Positions 8,458-18,301 of a DNA stretch of 64,000 nt are shown piece by piece (position 1 is the stretch's first letter; the number at the start of each line of letters is the position of its first letter). This DNA is from Methylococcus sp. Mc7. Its GTDB lineage: Bacteria; Pseudomonadota; Gammaproteobacteria; Methylococcales; Methylococcaceae. The notes beneath the pieces are model-generated. The model ran no database searches, had not been told where the DNA came from, and was given only the letters and a program-made list of their open reading frames with translations. The DNA lies in contig NZ_CP079095.1 of the NCBI RefSeq assembly GCF_019285515.1, positions 1,240,001-1,304,000 on the forward strand, read 5' to 3'. Position numbers and translations under genes: made by a program.

Positions 8458-10147
8458 CCTGAATCCGTGCTCCCACCCTCTAAATAATTCATAACATATT
8501 GAATCCATTGTATAATTAGCCCATTTTCGATGTCACCCATTTGATCATGCCGCGCTTTGAAGTCAAGCAATCCAGCAAGCTGCAACTGACCTCGTATTCC
8601 GGCCTGGCGCTGATTGGCCAGTGCTGCCAGGCGGCGCAGGTGGAGGCGGTCATTGACCCGAAGATCCCGGTGTCGCAAGGCATGCGTACCTCGGACATCG
8701 TCAAGAGCGTGGTCGGGCTGTTGAGTCTGGGCAAGAGCGACTTCGAAGCCATCGAGCCATTCCGGAATGATCGCTTCTTCAAGGAGTCGCTGGGGCTGAC
8801 GAAGGTGCCCGGAGCCGTGTGGCTGCGCCAGCGTCTGAATGCCAAGGCGGAAGCCATCCGCGATCTGGCCGATGAGCTTTCCCTGAGGCTGCTGGAGCGA
8901 ACCGAGGCGCCGATCACGCCGCACAAGGGCTATGTCTGCTGCGACATCGATACCTTCGCCATGGACAATAGTGGCACGAAGAAGGAAGCGGTGTCGCGCA
9001 CCTATCAGGGCTTCGACGGTTACACGCCGATTGCCGCCTATCTCGGCAACGAAGGCTGGAACACCGGGCTGGAACTGAGGCCAGGGTCCCGCCACTCGGC
9101 GTTCGAGACGCACTACTTCTACGAGCGGCTGTTTCCGCGCATCGAACGCCTGGTCAAACCGGATCAGCCCGTGCTGCTGCGCGAGGACAGCGGTTTCGAC
9201 GGCGCACAGCTTCTGTTCGCCAAGGCCGCGGAGCGAGACCGGCAAGCCGCGCTGGGGCGAAGCCTCGACTTCATCTGCAAGTGGAACCCCCGCAAGCAGG
9301 ACAAGGGGGACTGGGTCAAGCGCGCCGAGGAGGCGGGCGCCTTTGCCGAGGCTCGTCCAGGCAAGCGGGTTGCGTTGCTGTCGTTGGAAGTGGAACGCGC
9401 CTGGCACAAGGAGAAGCGCTCCTTCCGCCTGGTCGCCCAGGTGACCGAGCGCACCATCGACAAGAAGGGCCAACACCTGCTGGCCCCGGAGGTCGAACTG
9501 GAAGGCTGGTGGACGACGCTCTCCTGTTCCGCCGAGGAAGTGATCGAACTCTACCAGCACCACGGCATGCATGAGCAGTTCCACTCCGAGTTCAAGACCG
9601 ACCTCGATCTGGAGCGGCTGCCCTCGGGCAAGTTCGACACCAACGACGTGATCCTGCATCTGGCGGCCTTCGCCTACAACTGCCTGCGTCTCTTGGGACA
9701 GATCGGCCTGACCGGCGAGATTGCGCCGATCCGTCATCCGGCCAAGCGCCGCCGCATCCGGACCGTGCTACAGGAGATCATGTACCGGGCGGCGAAGTTC
9801 GTCGCCCATGCCCGCCGGCTGATCCTCGATTTCGGCCGTGGCGTGGCGGCAAACGTAGCCGTGTTCGTGATGCTTCAGAATCGGCTGTGGGCGGCGGCGT
9901 CCGGATGACGGGAAATGCCTGCCGCACGCCTCGAATCCCTGATTCCGGAACCCCGGAAGGGACAGTCTCGCGCATGGAGCGGAAAATGAGCTGACGATAA
10001 GCGCACGCCAAGCAGATTGGCCCCGAAACCCCGGTCGAACGTTCCCCGGATCGCCGGTAGCGAGGGCAAATCCCAAGGGAGAGCGCTCGAAATTCATGCG
10101 TTCAGGCCCGATGGGAAGGTGTAAGCCGAGGGGAACACGGATTCAGG
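8458..10147 (+). mobile_element. IS1380-family insertion sequence, copy 1 (1690 bp)
   Basis: Complete element. The left end is CCTGAATCCGTGCTCCCACC and the right end is the inverted CCTGAATCCGTGTTCCCCTC. It is flanked by a perfect 5-bp target duplication AGTTT (8453-8457 and 10148-10152). It carries one transposase gene reading rightward. Compared with copies 2 and 3 in this window it lacks a 72-bp hairpin insert, so it represents the ancestral form. It lies in the tumA-tumE operon, antisense to it. Confidence 0.95.
8547..9908 (+). CDS. IS1380-family transposase (copy 1, uninterrupted form)
   Basis: A 453-residue DDE transposase of the IS1380 family. The first acidic region is CDIDTFAMDNSG, the second LLREDSGFDGAQLL. 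The C-terminal YREK-like motif reads Y336-x2-H-x3-E343-x6-K350 (LYQHHGMHEQFHSEFKTD), with the exact family spacing and His in place of Arg. ATG at 8547 is used; a TTG two codons earlier is an alternative. Because the E-x6-K spacing is intact, this copy is the best candidate for an active enzyme in the window. C-terminal residues include a basic LILDFGRG segment. Confidence 0.93.
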   Translation: MPRFEVKQSSKLQLTSYSGLALIGQCCQAAQVEAVIDPKIPVSQGMRTSDIVKSVVGLLSLGKSDFEAIEPFRNDRFFKESLGLTKVPGAVWLRQRLNAKAEAIRDLADELSLRLLERTEAPITPHKGYVCCDIDTFAMDNSGTKKEAVSRTYQGFDGYTPIAAYLGNEGWNTGLELRPGSRHSAFETHYFYERLFPRIERLVKPDQPVLLREDSGFDGAQLLFAKAAERDRQAALGRSLDFICKWNPRKQDKGDWVKRAEEAGAFAEARPGKRVALLSLEVERAWHKEKRSFRLVAQVTERTIDKKGQHLLAPEVELEGWWTTLSCSAEEVIELYQHHGMHEQFHSEFKTDLDLERLPSGKFDTNDVILHLAAFAYNCLRLLGQIGLTGEIAPIRHPAKRRRIRTVLQEIMYRAAKFVAHARRLILDFGRGVAANVAVFVMLQNRLWAAASG

Positions 10148-10362
10148 AGTTTGTCTTCCAAATCCTGGCGCAGAACGAGGTAATGCCTATAGTCGTTCGC
10201 CCATTCGACATGATCGATGTCGTCCGATAAACGGCCTTGGCTGTAAAGATGGAAAAACTCCTCGGAAGCCATGTTTTCCTGCATTTCGTGGAGGCTTAGA
10301 CGTTTGGTAACCTCGATCAAGGCGTCCAAGGGCGATGAGTGTTGAATCGTTTGCTTTCGCAT
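10102..10362 (-). pseudogene. tumA: TumA-like antitoxin gene with 3' end replaced by IS1380 copy 1
   Basis: The native part is 10148-10362 and encodes MRKQTIQHSSPLDALIEVTKRLSLHEMQ... through RQDLEDKL. The reading frame then runs into the right end of the insertion sequence and stops after 15 foreign residues. Removing the IS and one AGTTT duplication restores a 76-residue protein ending KLKHAA, stopping at 8437, 11 bases inside tumE. So only the last four residues were lost, and the protein may still fold and act. The small, helix-rich, charged sequence suits the antitoxin partner of TumE; function is inferred from position. The start lies in a short AT-richer region likely to hold the promoter. 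Confidence 0.65.
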
Positions 10363-10605
10363 ACTGCCCTCGTTAACTTTCTGCGAGTATCAACAATTGT
10401 TCCCATGTCGGTAAATTTGTTCGTTGAGCCGCCGCGGTCCTGGTCAGCCTCGATCAAGTTGCCGTCAGCGATCAGCGCGACGTTTTATCCTGAGTCGTAT
10501 TGTTTACACGATGTAAGTGTACACCGGAAGTATCCCCTGCCTTTTCAGGCCGATAGACCGATGCGTGGTGGGATTTGAGGACGGGAGCGATCACGGGCGG
10601 GATAT

Positions 10606-10631
10606 GGACGGCCCTTCCTCTGGGGCCGTCC
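10606..10631 (-). terminator. Stem-loop downstream of eda
   Basis: A 9-bp stem GGACGGCCC / GGGCCGTCC lies 11 bases past the eda stop codon. No T run follows, so it may slow or stop edd-eda transcription with Rho help, or protect the 3' end. The remaining bases 10363-10605 up to tumA hold no recognisable gene. Confidence 0.45.
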
Positions 10632-10642
10632 CTGGAGAAGCT

Positions 10643-11266
10643 TTAGGGCTTGAGCGCGGCCGCTTCTTTCGCCAGGCGGGTGATTTCCGCCCAGTAGCCG
10701 CTGGCGACGAGGTCTTTGGGGGTCAGCCAGGAGCCGCCGACGCAGACCACGTTGGGGAGCTTGAAGAAGTCCGGGGCGTTCTGGGCGTTGATGCCGCCGG
10801 TCGGGCAGAATCGGACCTGCGGGAACGGACCGCGGAAGGATTCCAGCATCTTGATGCCGCCGGCGGCCACCGCCGGGAAGAATTTCATCACGGTCAGCCC
10901 GCCTTCGAGCACCTGCATCACCTCGGTGGTCGTGGCGACGCCGGGGAAGAACGGCAGCCTGCTTTCGACGATGGCCTTGAGCAGGGTCGGGGTGGTGCCC
11001 GGCGAAACCCCGAACTGGGCACCCGCGGCGATCGAGGCTTCGAGCTGGGCCGGGGTGGCGATGGTGCCGACGCCGACGATGGCGTCCGGGACTTCCTGGC
11101 GGATGGCCTTCACGGCATCGAGGCCGGCGGCGGTGCGCAGGGTGATTTCCAGCACGCGGATGCCGCCTTCGACCAGGGCGCGGGCCAGCGGCACGGCATC
11201 TTCGGGGCGGTCCACCACCATCACGGGCATGACGCTAGTGGCGTCGATGATCTGATCCAGATTCAT
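10643..11266 (-). CDS. eda: 2-dehydro-3-deoxy-6-phosphogluconate (KDPG) aldolase
   Basis: A 207-residue class I aldolase that splits KDPG to pyruvate and glyceraldehyde 3-phosphate, the last step of the Entner-Doudoroff pathway. VMVVDRPEDAVPLARALVEGG and LEITLRTAAGLDAV carry the catalytic Glu; GVGTIATPAQLE follows; the Schiff-base Lys is in LTVMKFFPA, and CPTGGINAQNAPDF is the phosphate-binding loop. It starts 31 bases downstream of edd, same strand, forming an edd-eda operon. Length is standard. Confidence 0.97.
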   Translation of the reverse strand: MNLDQIIDATSVMPVMVVDRPEDAVPLARALVEGGIRVLEITLRTAAGLDAVKAIRQEVPDAIVGVGTIATPAQLEASIAAGAQFGVSPGTTPTLLKAIVESRLPFFPGVATTTEVMQVLEGGLTVMKFFPAVAAGGIKMLESFRGPFPQVRFCPTGGINAQNAPDFFKLPNVVCVGGSWLTPKDLVASGYWAEITRLAKEAAALKP

Positions 11267-11297
11267 GGTTTTTTCCTAAAGGTTAGGAAGGCGGCGC

Positions 11298-13127
11298 TCA
11301 ACGGCCGCCTTCGTCGAAATTGAAGGTGAAGGCGCCGCGTTCCGGCGTGTCGGCCAGATGGCGGAAGCCGCTGAACAGCTCCCGTCCGGTACCGAACTGG
11401 TTGCCGGACAGGTCGTCCGTCACCGGCTCGCGCAGCGACCAGCGCTCGGCCGGCACTTCGGCCTGCAGCTTGCCCTGCACGGCGTCGAGCAGGATGGTGT
11501 CGCCGGTGCGCAGCAGGGTCAGTGGGCCGCCCATGGCGGCTTCCGGGGAGATGTGGATCGCCGCCGGCACTTTGCCGGAGGCACCGGACATGCGGCCGTC
11601 GGTGATCAGGGCGACCTTGAAGCCGCGGTCCTGCAGGGAGGCCAGGGCCGGGGTGAGCTGGTGCAGCTCGGGCATGCCGTTGGCGCGGGGGCCCTGGAAC
11701 CGCAGCACGGCGACGAAGTCGCGCTCCAGCTCGCCGCGCTTGAAGGCGTCGATCAGCTCGTCCTGGCTCTCGAACACGATGGCCGGCGCCCGCACCACCC
11801 GGTTTTCCGGCGCCACGGCCGAGACCTTGATGACGCCGCGGCCGATGTTTCCGGTGACCAGGCGCAAACCGCCGTCCGGGCTGAACGGCTCGTTCGCGGG
11901 GGCGAGCACCGCCGGGTCGTGGCTCTTCTCGGGTGCGTCGCGCCAGGCCAGCGTGCCGTTCTCCAGCCAAGGCTCCTCCGCCCAGCGGCGCAGGCCGGGG
12001 CCGAGGATGGTCTGCACATCCTCATGCAGCAGACCGGCGTCGAGCAGTTCCCGGACCAGGAAGCCCATGCCGCCGGCGGCGTGGAAGTGGTTAACGTCGG
12101 CCTTGCCGTTGGGGTAGACGCGGGCCAGCAGCGGCACGACGGCGGAGAGGTCGTTGAAATCGTCCCAGTTGATCTCGATCCCCGCGGCGCGGGCGATCGC
12201 CACCAGGTGGATGGTGTGGTTGGTCGAACCGCCGGTCGCCAGCAGGCCGACGATGGCGTTGACGATGACCCGTTCGTCGACGATATGGCAGAGGGCGGGC
12301 GCTGTGGCGTCCTGGGCCAGCTCCGCTGCCACCCGGGTCGCCGCGCGGGTCAGGGCGTCGCGCAGCGGCGTGCCGGGATTGACGAAGGACGAACCCGGCA
12401 GTTGCAGGCCCATGATCTCCAGCAGCATCTGGTTGCTGTTGGCGGTGCCGTAGAAGGTGCAGGTGCCGGCGCTGTGATAGGACGCCATCTCGGATTCGAG
12501 CAGCGCGTCGCGGCCGACCTTGCCTTCGGCGAACTGCTGCCGCACCTTGGCCTTCTCCGAGTTCGAGATGCCGGACACCATCGGGCCCGCCGGCACGAAC
12601 ACGCCGGGCAGATGACCGAAGCGCAGCGCGGCGATGAGCAGGCCCGGCACGATCTTGTCGCAGACGCCGAGGTAGAGGCTGGCGTCGAACACATGGTGCG
12701 ACAGCGCCACCGCGGTGGACAGCGCGATCACGTCGCGCGAAAACAGCGACAGCTCCATCCCGGTCTGGCCCTGGGTCACGCCGTCGCACATCGCCGGCAC
12801 GCCGCCCGCGACCTGGGCGGTGACACCGGCCCGGCGCGCCTCGGCCTTGATGATCTCCGGATAGTGCTCATAGGGCTGATGCGCCGAGAGCATGTCGTTG
12901 TAGGCGGTCACGATGCCGAGATTCGGCGCCGCCGCAGCCTTCAGCACCAGCTTGTCGTTGGCGGGCGTCGCCGCGTAGGCGTGGGCCACGTTGGTGCAGG
13001 CGATGTGGGAGCGTTCGACGCCCTTCTGGCGTGCGCGGTGCATGAGGTCGAGATAGGCCGCGCGGCGGTCGTGGCTGCGGGCGCGGATGCGGTCGGTGAC
13101 GTCGACCAGTGTCTGGTGCAGGAACAT
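11298..13127 (-). CDS. edd: 6-phosphogluconate dehydratase
   Basis: A 609-residue IlvD/Edd-family dehydratase converting 6-phosphogluconate to KDPG. Iron-sulfur ligand regions are recognisable: [28 protein letters not shown] and [44 protein letters not shown] and [19 protein letters not shown] are the other family blocks. The ATG at 13127 ([14 protein letters not shown]) is chosen over an upstream in-frame codon because it matches the family's start and follows an AG-rich ribosome binding region. With eda downstream it forms the ED half opposite zwf-pgl, which is read away on the other side of the inserted accessory module. Confidence 0.97.
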   Translation of the reverse strand: MFLHQTLVDVTDRIRARSHDRRAAYLDLMHRARQKGVERSHIACTNVAHAYAATPANDKLVLKAAAAPNLGIVTAYNDMLSAHQPYEHYPEIIKAEARRAGVTAQVAGGVPAMCDGVTQGQTGMELSLFSRDVIALSTAVALSHHVFDASLYLGVCDKIVPGLLIAALRFGHLPGVFVPAGPMVSGISNSEKAKVRQQFAEGKVGRDALLESEMASYHSAGTCTFYGTANSNQMLLEIMGLQLPGSSFVNPGTPLRDALTRAATRVAAELAQDATAPALCHIVDERVIVNAIVGLLATGGSTNHTIHLVAIARAAGIEINWDDFNDLSAVVPLLARVYPNGKADVNHFHAAGGMGFLVRELLDAGLLHEDVQTILGPGLRRWAEEPWLENGTLAWRDAPEKSHDPAVLAPANEPFSPDGGLRLVTGNIGRGVIKVSAVAPENRVVRAPAIVFESQDELIDAFKRGELERDFVAVLRFQGPRANGMPELHQLTPALASLQDRGFKVALITDGRMSGASGKVPAAIHISPEAAMGGPLTLLRTGDTILLDAVQGKLQAEVPAERWSLREPVTDDLSGNQFGTGRELFSGFRHLADTPERGAFTFNFDEGGR

Positions 13128-13194
13128 GGGTTCGTCGATGCTCTTCTTCTGTGGGGCGCCGGGACAGCGCCCATCGCCGGAGATAAACCTTCGC

Positions 13195-13223
13195 ATTTAA
13201 GCCAAGGCGGAAACGAGTGTCAA
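13195..13223 (-). promoter_or_regulatory. Sigma-70-type promoter for edd-eda
   Basis: On the minus strand TTGACA (13218-13223) is followed after exactly 17 bases by TTAAAT (13195-13200), a near-consensus pair about 68 bases upstream of the edd start. The rest of 13224-13401 up to the XRE gene shows no coding signal. Confidence 0.6.
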
Positions 13224-13767
13224 GAAACGGCAACACACTGTCTTCTTCCATGAATTTCTTGTTCTGGCACTGTGGCATTAGCGTATATACGCTTTCATCC
13301 GACATTCGGTACACACCCAGCGTAGACAAATAAATCAACTAACTTCATAGTATTTCTCTAGTCTTGTAGCTTTTCTCGTCTTCTGTGGGAGTGGTTTGTA
13401 CGTGACCATCACGCCAGAGCAGTGCCGTATGGCACGTGCCGGATTGAACATCAGCCAAGCTGGTTTAGCGCGACTAGCAAATGTTGCGCCAGCGACTATC
13501 GCGGAATTCGAGAAGAGGAGGAGGACACCCTGAATCCGTGTTCCCCTCGGCTTACACCTTCCCATCGGGCCTGAACGCATGAATTTCGAGCGCTCTCCCT
13601 TGGGATTTGCCCTCGCTACCGGCGATCCGGGGAACGTTCGACCGGGGTTTCGGGGCCAATCTGCTTGGCGTGCGCTTATCGTCAGCTCATTTTCCGCTCC
13701 ATGCGCGAGACTGTCCCTTCCGGGGTTCCGGAATCAGGGATTCGAGGCGTGCGGCAGGCATTTCCCG

Positions 13768-15201
13768 TCATCCGGACGCCGCCGCCCACAGCCGATTCTG
13801 AAGCATCACGAACACGGCTACGTTTGCCGCCACGCCACGGCCGAAATCGAGGATCAGCCGGCGGGCATGGGCGACGAACTTCGCCGCCCGGTACATGATC
13901 TCCTGTAGCACGGTCCGGATGCGGCGGCGCTTGGCCGGATGACGGATCGGCGCAATCTCGCCGGTCAGGCCGATCTGTCCCAAGAGACGCAGGCAGTTGT
14001 AGGCGAAGGCCGCCAGATGCAGGATCACGTCGTTGGTGTCGAACTTGCCCGAGGGCAGCCGCTCCAGATCGAGGTCGGTCTTGACAAGCCCGAAGGGCGC
14101 AGGACGCCACGCAGTGGCGGTCCTGAGCGAAGCGAAGGATTCGGCGGAGCCGAACAACTCGGAGTGGAACTGCTCATGCATGCCGTGGTGCTGGTAGAGT
14201 TCGATCACTTCCTCGGCGGAACAGGAGAGCGTCGTCCACCAGCCTTCCAGTTCGACCTCCGGGGCCAGCAGGTGTTGGCCCTTCTTGTCGATGGTGCGCT
14301 CGGTCACCTGGGCGACCAGGCGGAAGGAGCGCTTCTCCTTGTGCCAGGCGCGTTCCACTTCCAACGACAGCAACGCAACCCGCTTGCCTGGACGAGCCTC
14401 GGCAAAGGCGCCCGCCTCCTCGGCGCGCTTGACCCAGTCCCCCTTGTCCTGCTTGCGGGGGTTCCACTTGCAGATGAAGTCGAGGCTTCGCCCCAGCGCG
14501 GCTTGCCGGTCTCGCTCCGCGGCCTTGGCGAACAGAAGCTGTGCGCCGTCGAAACCGCTGTCCTCGCGCAGCAGCACGGGCTGATCCGGTTTGACCAGGC
14601 GTTCGATGCGCGGAAACAGCCGCTCGTAGAAGTAGTGCGTCTCGAACGCCGAGTGGCGGGACCCTGGCCTCAGTTCCAGCCCGGTGTTCCAGCCTTCGTT
14701 GCCGAGATAGGCGGCAATCGGCGTGTAACCGTCGAAGCCCTGATAGGTGCGCGACACCGCTTCCTTCTTCGTGCCACTATTGTCCATGGCGAAGGTATCG
14801 ATGTCGCAGCAGACATAGCCCTTGTGCGGCGTGATCGGCGCCTCGGTTCGCTCCAGCAGCCTCAGGGAAAGCTCATCGGCCAGATCGCGGATGGCTTCCG
14901 CCTTGGCATTCAGACGCTGGCGCAGCCACACGGCTCCGGGCACCTTCGTCAGCCCCAGCGACTCCTTGAAGAAGCGATCATTCCGGAATGGCTCGATGGC
15001 TTCGAAGTCGCTCTTGCCCAGACTCAACAGCCCGACCACGCTCTTGACGATGTCCGAGGTACGCATGCCTTGCGACACCGGGATCTTCGGGTCAATGACC
15101 GCCTCCACCTGCGCCGCCTGGCAGCACTGGCCAATCAGCGCCAGGCCGGAATACGAGGTCAGTTGCAGCTTGCTGGATTGCTTGACTTCAAAGCGCGGCA
15201 T
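13768..15201 (-). CDS. IS1380-family transposase with 24-residue insertion (copy 2)
   Basis: A 477-residue transposase matching copy 1 except for 24 extra codons. The addition, beginning LFGSAESFASL, lies between the catalytic Glu (in MHEQFHSE) and the Lys of KTDLDLERLP. The E-x6-K spacing of the YREK motif therefore becomes E-x30-K. Both DDE acidic regions upstream are intact. Whether this protein is active is unclear. The fact that this form exists in two copies with clean target duplications shows either that it tolerates the insertion or that it was moved in trans by an uninterrupted copy. Confidence 0.9.
   Translation of the reverse strand: MPRFEVKQSSKLQLTSYSGLALIGQCCQAAQVEAVIDPKIPVSQGMRTSDIVKSVVGLLSLGKSDFEAIEPFRNDRFFKESLGLTKVPGAVWLRQRLNAKAEAIRDLADELSLRLLERTEAPITPHKGYVCCDIDTFAMDNSGTKKEAVSRTYQGFDGYTPIAAYLGNEGWNTGLELRPGSRHSAFETHYFYERLFPRIERLVKPDQPVLLREDSGFDGAQLLFAKAAERDRQAALGRSLDFICKWNPRKQDKGDWVKRAEEAGAFAEARPGKRVALLSLEVERAWHKEKRSFRLVAQVTERTIDKKGQHLLAPEVELEGWWTTLSCSAEEVIELYQHHGMHEQFHSELFGSAESFASLRTATAWRPAPFGLVKTDLDLERLPSGKFDTNDVILHLAAFAYNCLRLLGQIGLTGEIAPIRHPAKRRRIRTVLQEIMYRAAKFVAHARRLILDFGRGVAANVAVFVMLQNRLWAAASG
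14084..14155 (-). repeat. 72-bp multi-hairpin insert inside the transposase gene (copy 2)
   Basis: Seventy-two bases absent from copy 1. They read as consecutive small hairpins on the coding strand: TTCGGC-TCC-GCCGAA, TCCTTCG/C..AGGA, CGCCAC-TGC-GTGGCG and GCCC-TTC-GGGC. The length is a multiple of three and stop-free in the transposase frame. It resembles in design, not in sequence, the 75-bp elements in the BREX island. Confidence 0.85.
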
Positions 15202-16012
15202 GATCAAATGGGTGACATCGAAAATGGGCTAATTATACAATGGATTCAATATGTTATGAATTATTTAGAGGGTGGGAGCACGGATTCAGGGACACCTTAT
15301 GACCGAACCGTGCGCGACATCCAACGTGTTCTCGAGGAGGCAGGGGCAACTTTTGTCGACGGCGGCGTGACGCTCACGGTGGAGCAAGAAAAATGACCAG
15401 TACAGCAATCAAGATACCCACCGACGTTCCGCTTGAGGGCACGACAAAGGTCAGTGTCGATTGGCTCAAACTCGACCGACAGAACCCGCGCCTCGTGGGA
15501 GCAAGTGCGCGCACGACAGAGGAAAGCATCGTGGCGCAGCTTTATCGCGGAGAGGAATTAGGTGAACTGCTTCAGTCGATTGCAGCGAACGGCTATCTGG
15601 ACATCGAGCCGCTGATTGTTTTGTTGGACCCTGCCGATCAAAAATTCACGGTACTCGCAGGCAATCGCAGGCTTGCGGCAATCAGACTCTTTCGCGAACC
15701 TGCGCTTGTTGAGGCCATCGCCAAGAGTGAGCGCCTGAGGATCGGCGTGCCCGAGATCAGTCCAAAAGTAGAGCCTGAATCCGTGTTCCCCTCGGCTTAC
15801 ACCTTCCCATCGGGCCTGAACGCATGAATTTCGAGCGCTCTCCCTTGGGATTTGCCCTCGCTACCGGCGATCCGGGGAACGTTCGACCGGGGTTTCGGGG
15901 CCAATCTGCTTGGCGTGCGCTTATCGTCAGCTCATTTTCCGCTCCATGCGCGAGACTGTCCCTTCCGGGGTTCCGGAATCAGGGATTCGAGGCGTGCGGC
16001 AGGCATTTCCCG

Positions 16013-17446
16013 TCATCCGGACGCCGCCGCCCACAGCCGATTCTGAAGCATCACGAACACGGCTACGTTTGCCGCCACGCCACGGCCGAAATCGAGGATC
16101 AGCCGGCGGGCATGGGCGACGAACTTCGCCGCCCGGTACATGATCTCCTGTAGCACGGTCCGGATGCGGCGGCGCTTGGCCGGATGACGGATCGGCGCAA
16201 TCTCGCCGGTCAGGCCGATCTGTCCCAAGAGACGCAGGCAGTTGTAGGCGAAGGCCGCCAGATGCAGGATCACGTCGTTGGTGTCGAACTTGCCCGAGGG
16301 CAGCCGCTCCAGATCGAGGTCGGTCTTGACAAGCCCGAAGGGCGCAGGACGCCACGCAGTGGCGGTCCTGAGCGAAGCGAAGGATTCGGCGGAGCCGAAC
16401 AACTCGGAGTGGAACTGCTCATGCATGCCGTGGTGCTGGTAGAGTTCGATCACTTCCTCGGCGGAACAGGAGAGCGTCGTCCACCAGCCTTCCAGTTCGA
16501 CCTCCGGGGCCAGCAGGTGTTGGCCCTTCTTGTCGATGGTGCGCTCGGTCACCTGGGCGACCAGGCGGAAGGAGCGCTTCTCCTTGTGCCAGGCGCGTTC
16601 CACTTCCAACGACAGCAACGCAACCCGCTTGCCTGGACGAGCCTCGGCAAAGGCGCCCGCCTCCTCGGCGCGCTTGACCCAGTCCCCCTTGTCCTGCTTG
16701 CGGGGGTTCCACTTGCAGATGAAGTCGAGGCTTCGCCCCAGCGCGGCTTGCCGGTCTCGCTCCGCGGCCTTGGCGAACAGAAGCTGTGCGCCGTCGAAAC
16801 CGCTGTCCTCGCGCAGCAGCACGGGCTGATCCGGTTTGACCAGGCGTTCGATGCGCGGAAACAGCCGCTCGTAGAAGTAGTGCGTCTCGAACGCCGAGTG
16901 GCGGGACCCTGGCCTCAGTTCCAGCCCGGTGTTCCAGCCTTCGTTGCCGAGATAGGCGGCAATCGGCGTGTAACCGTCGAAGCCCTGATAGGTGCGCGAC
17001 ACCGCTTCCTTCTTCGTGCCACTATTGTCCATGGCGAAGGTATCGATGTCGCAGCAGACATAGCCCTTGTGCGGCGTGATCGGCGCCTCGGTTCGCTCCA
17101 GCAGCCTCAGGGAAAGCTCATCGGCCAGATCGCGGATGGCTTCCGCCTTGGCATTCAGACGCTGGCGCAGCCACACGGCTCCGGGCACCTTCGTCAGCCC
17201 CAGCGACTCCTTGAAGAAGCGATCATTCCGGAATGGCTCGATGGCTTCGAAGTCGCTCTTGCCCAGACTCAACAGCCCGACCACGCTCTTGACGATGTCC
17301 GAGGTACGCATGCCTTGCGACACCGGGATCTTCGGGTCAATGACCGCCTCCACCTGCGCCGCCTGGCAGCACTGGCCAATCAGCGCCAGGCCGGAATACG
17401 AGGTCAGTTGCAGCTTGCTGGATTGCTTGACTTCAAAGCGCGGCAT
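16013..17446 (-). CDS. IS1380-family transposase with 24-residue insertion (copy 3)
   Basis: Identical in predicted protein to copy 2, including the 24 residues between the catalytic Glu and Lys. That the same insert, in the same place, occurs in both copies means it was gained once and then spread with the element. Confidence 0.9.
   Translation of the reverse strand: MPRFEVKQSSKLQLTSYSGLALIGQCCQAAQVEAVIDPKIPVSQGMRTSDIVKSVVGLLSLGKSDFEAIEPFRNDRFFKESLGLTKVPGAVWLRQRLNAKAEAIRDLADELSLRLLERTEAPITPHKGYVCCDIDTFAMDNSGTKKEAVSRTYQGFDGYTPIAAYLGNEGWNTGLELRPGSRHSAFETHYFYERLFPRIERLVKPDQPVLLREDSGFDGAQLLFAKAAERDRQAALGRSLDFICKWNPRKQDKGDWVKRAEEAGAFAEARPGKRVALLSLEVERAWHKEKRSFRLVAQVTERTIDKKGQHLLAPEVELEGWWTTLSCSAEEVIELYQHHGMHEQFHSELFGSAESFASLRTATAWRPAPFGLVKTDLDLERLPSGKFDTNDVILHLAAFAYNCLRLLGQIGLTGEIAPIRHPAKRRRIRTVLQEIMYRAAKFVAHARRLILDFGRGVAANVAVFVMLQNRLWAAASG
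16329..16400 (-). repeat. 72-bp multi-hairpin insert inside the transposase gene (copy 3)
   Basis: Same 72 bases as at 14084-14155, at the same site in the transposase gene of copy 3. Confidence 0.85.
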
Positions 17447-18301
17447 GATCAAATGGGTGACATCGAAAATGGGCTAATTATACAATGGATTCAATATGTT
17501 ATGAATTATTTAGAGGGTGGGAGCACGGATTCAGGTAGAGGCGACGCTTGCGCAGGTCTCCGTTTATCGCATTCCAGACCGGGATGCCGCCCGGTCGTTC
17601 ATCGGCTTCAAGCATATTAACGGGGCGGCGAAGTGGGAATCCTACGCCAAGGCAAAATTCGCGGCCGAGTGGTACAAATCCGGCAACGTGTCACTTGAGG
17701 CAATTTCCGAGAAAATCGGCGACCGACATGACACTATCAAGAGAATGGTTGCCGCGATCTACGTTCTGGAGCAAGCCGAACGCCAGAGCGTCTTTTCTTT
17801 GTCGGATCGAAAGATCACCAAGTTCAATTTTTCCCACCTGTACACAGCCCTATCTAGAACCACTTACATGGCCTATTTAGGGCTAGAGACCGCATGGTCC
17901 CGCTATGACCCTCAACCCGATCCAGTTCCTACCGACAAGCTGGACCGGTTACGTGAAGTGCTGGTGTGGATTTACGGCTCTAAGGAAGACAACAAAGAGC
18001 CGATCGTTCAGTCGCAGAATCCCGATATCAAAAACCTTGGTGAAGCGCTCGCTAGTGCTGAAGGTCTCCATATCCTGCGTGCAGGCGGCACGCTGACGGA
18101 AGCGCATGCCAGTACCCGTCCTGCCGATGAAACTCTCTCAGCAGCACTTATCCGAGCCCGCAGCACGCTCCGCGAGGCAGCGAACAGTCTGCGGGGCTAT
18201 GATGGACGCGACCAATCGCTTCTGAACATAGCGGAGGATATTTCCGAGACTGCGCAGACTATCTTTGATCGCATGAGGAAAAAATATAAGGATGGGCGGT
18301 T

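Larger units (their letters stand above)
13529..15290 (-). mobile_element. IS1380-family insertion sequence, copy 2 (1762 bp)
   Basis: Complete element with the same inverted ends as copy 1 (CCTGAATCCGTG...) and a perfect 5-bp target duplication GACAC (13524-13528 and 15291-15295). The transposase reads leftward. It is 72 bp longer than copy 1 because of a hairpin-rich insert at 14084-14155, and it appears identical to copy 3 in length and features. Copies 2 and 3 are direct repeats separated by only 483 bp, a set-up for recombination between them. Confidence 0.95.
13402..15396 (+). pseudogene. XRE-family HTH regulator, split by IS1380 copy 2
   Basis: Two exon-like pieces, 13402-13528 and 15291-15396, are interrupted by the insertion sequence. 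Dropping the element and one GACAC duplication gives 228 bases, 76 codons, in frame. The start is GTG (TITPEQCRMARAGLNISQ), then the helix-turn-helix LNISQAGLARLANVAPATIAEFE, and a tail DRTVRDIQRVLEEAGATFVDGG typical of short Cro/CI-type regulators. Its stop overlaps the ParB-domain gene start by four bases (ATGA), so they formed an operon. As it stands the product would end shortly inside the IS, after the helix-turn-helix. Confidence 0.85.
15774..17535 (-). mobile_element. IS1380-family insertion sequence, copy 3 (1762 bp)
   Basis: Same inverted ends, same orientation and same length as copy 2, with a perfect 5-bp target duplication TAGAG (15769-15773 and 17536-17540). It includes the 72-bp insert. 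It interrupts the ParB-domain gene after codon 127. Confidence 0.95.

Noticed and set aside
8451-9737. Long antisense frame through the IS1380 transposase, repeated in all copies
   Set aside because: Same in every copy because the IS is the same; low-complexity Gln/Arg/Leu composition, no motif.
11358-13253. 631-codon plus-strand open frame opposite edd
   Set aside because: Mirror of the edd codon pattern; no recognisable domain.
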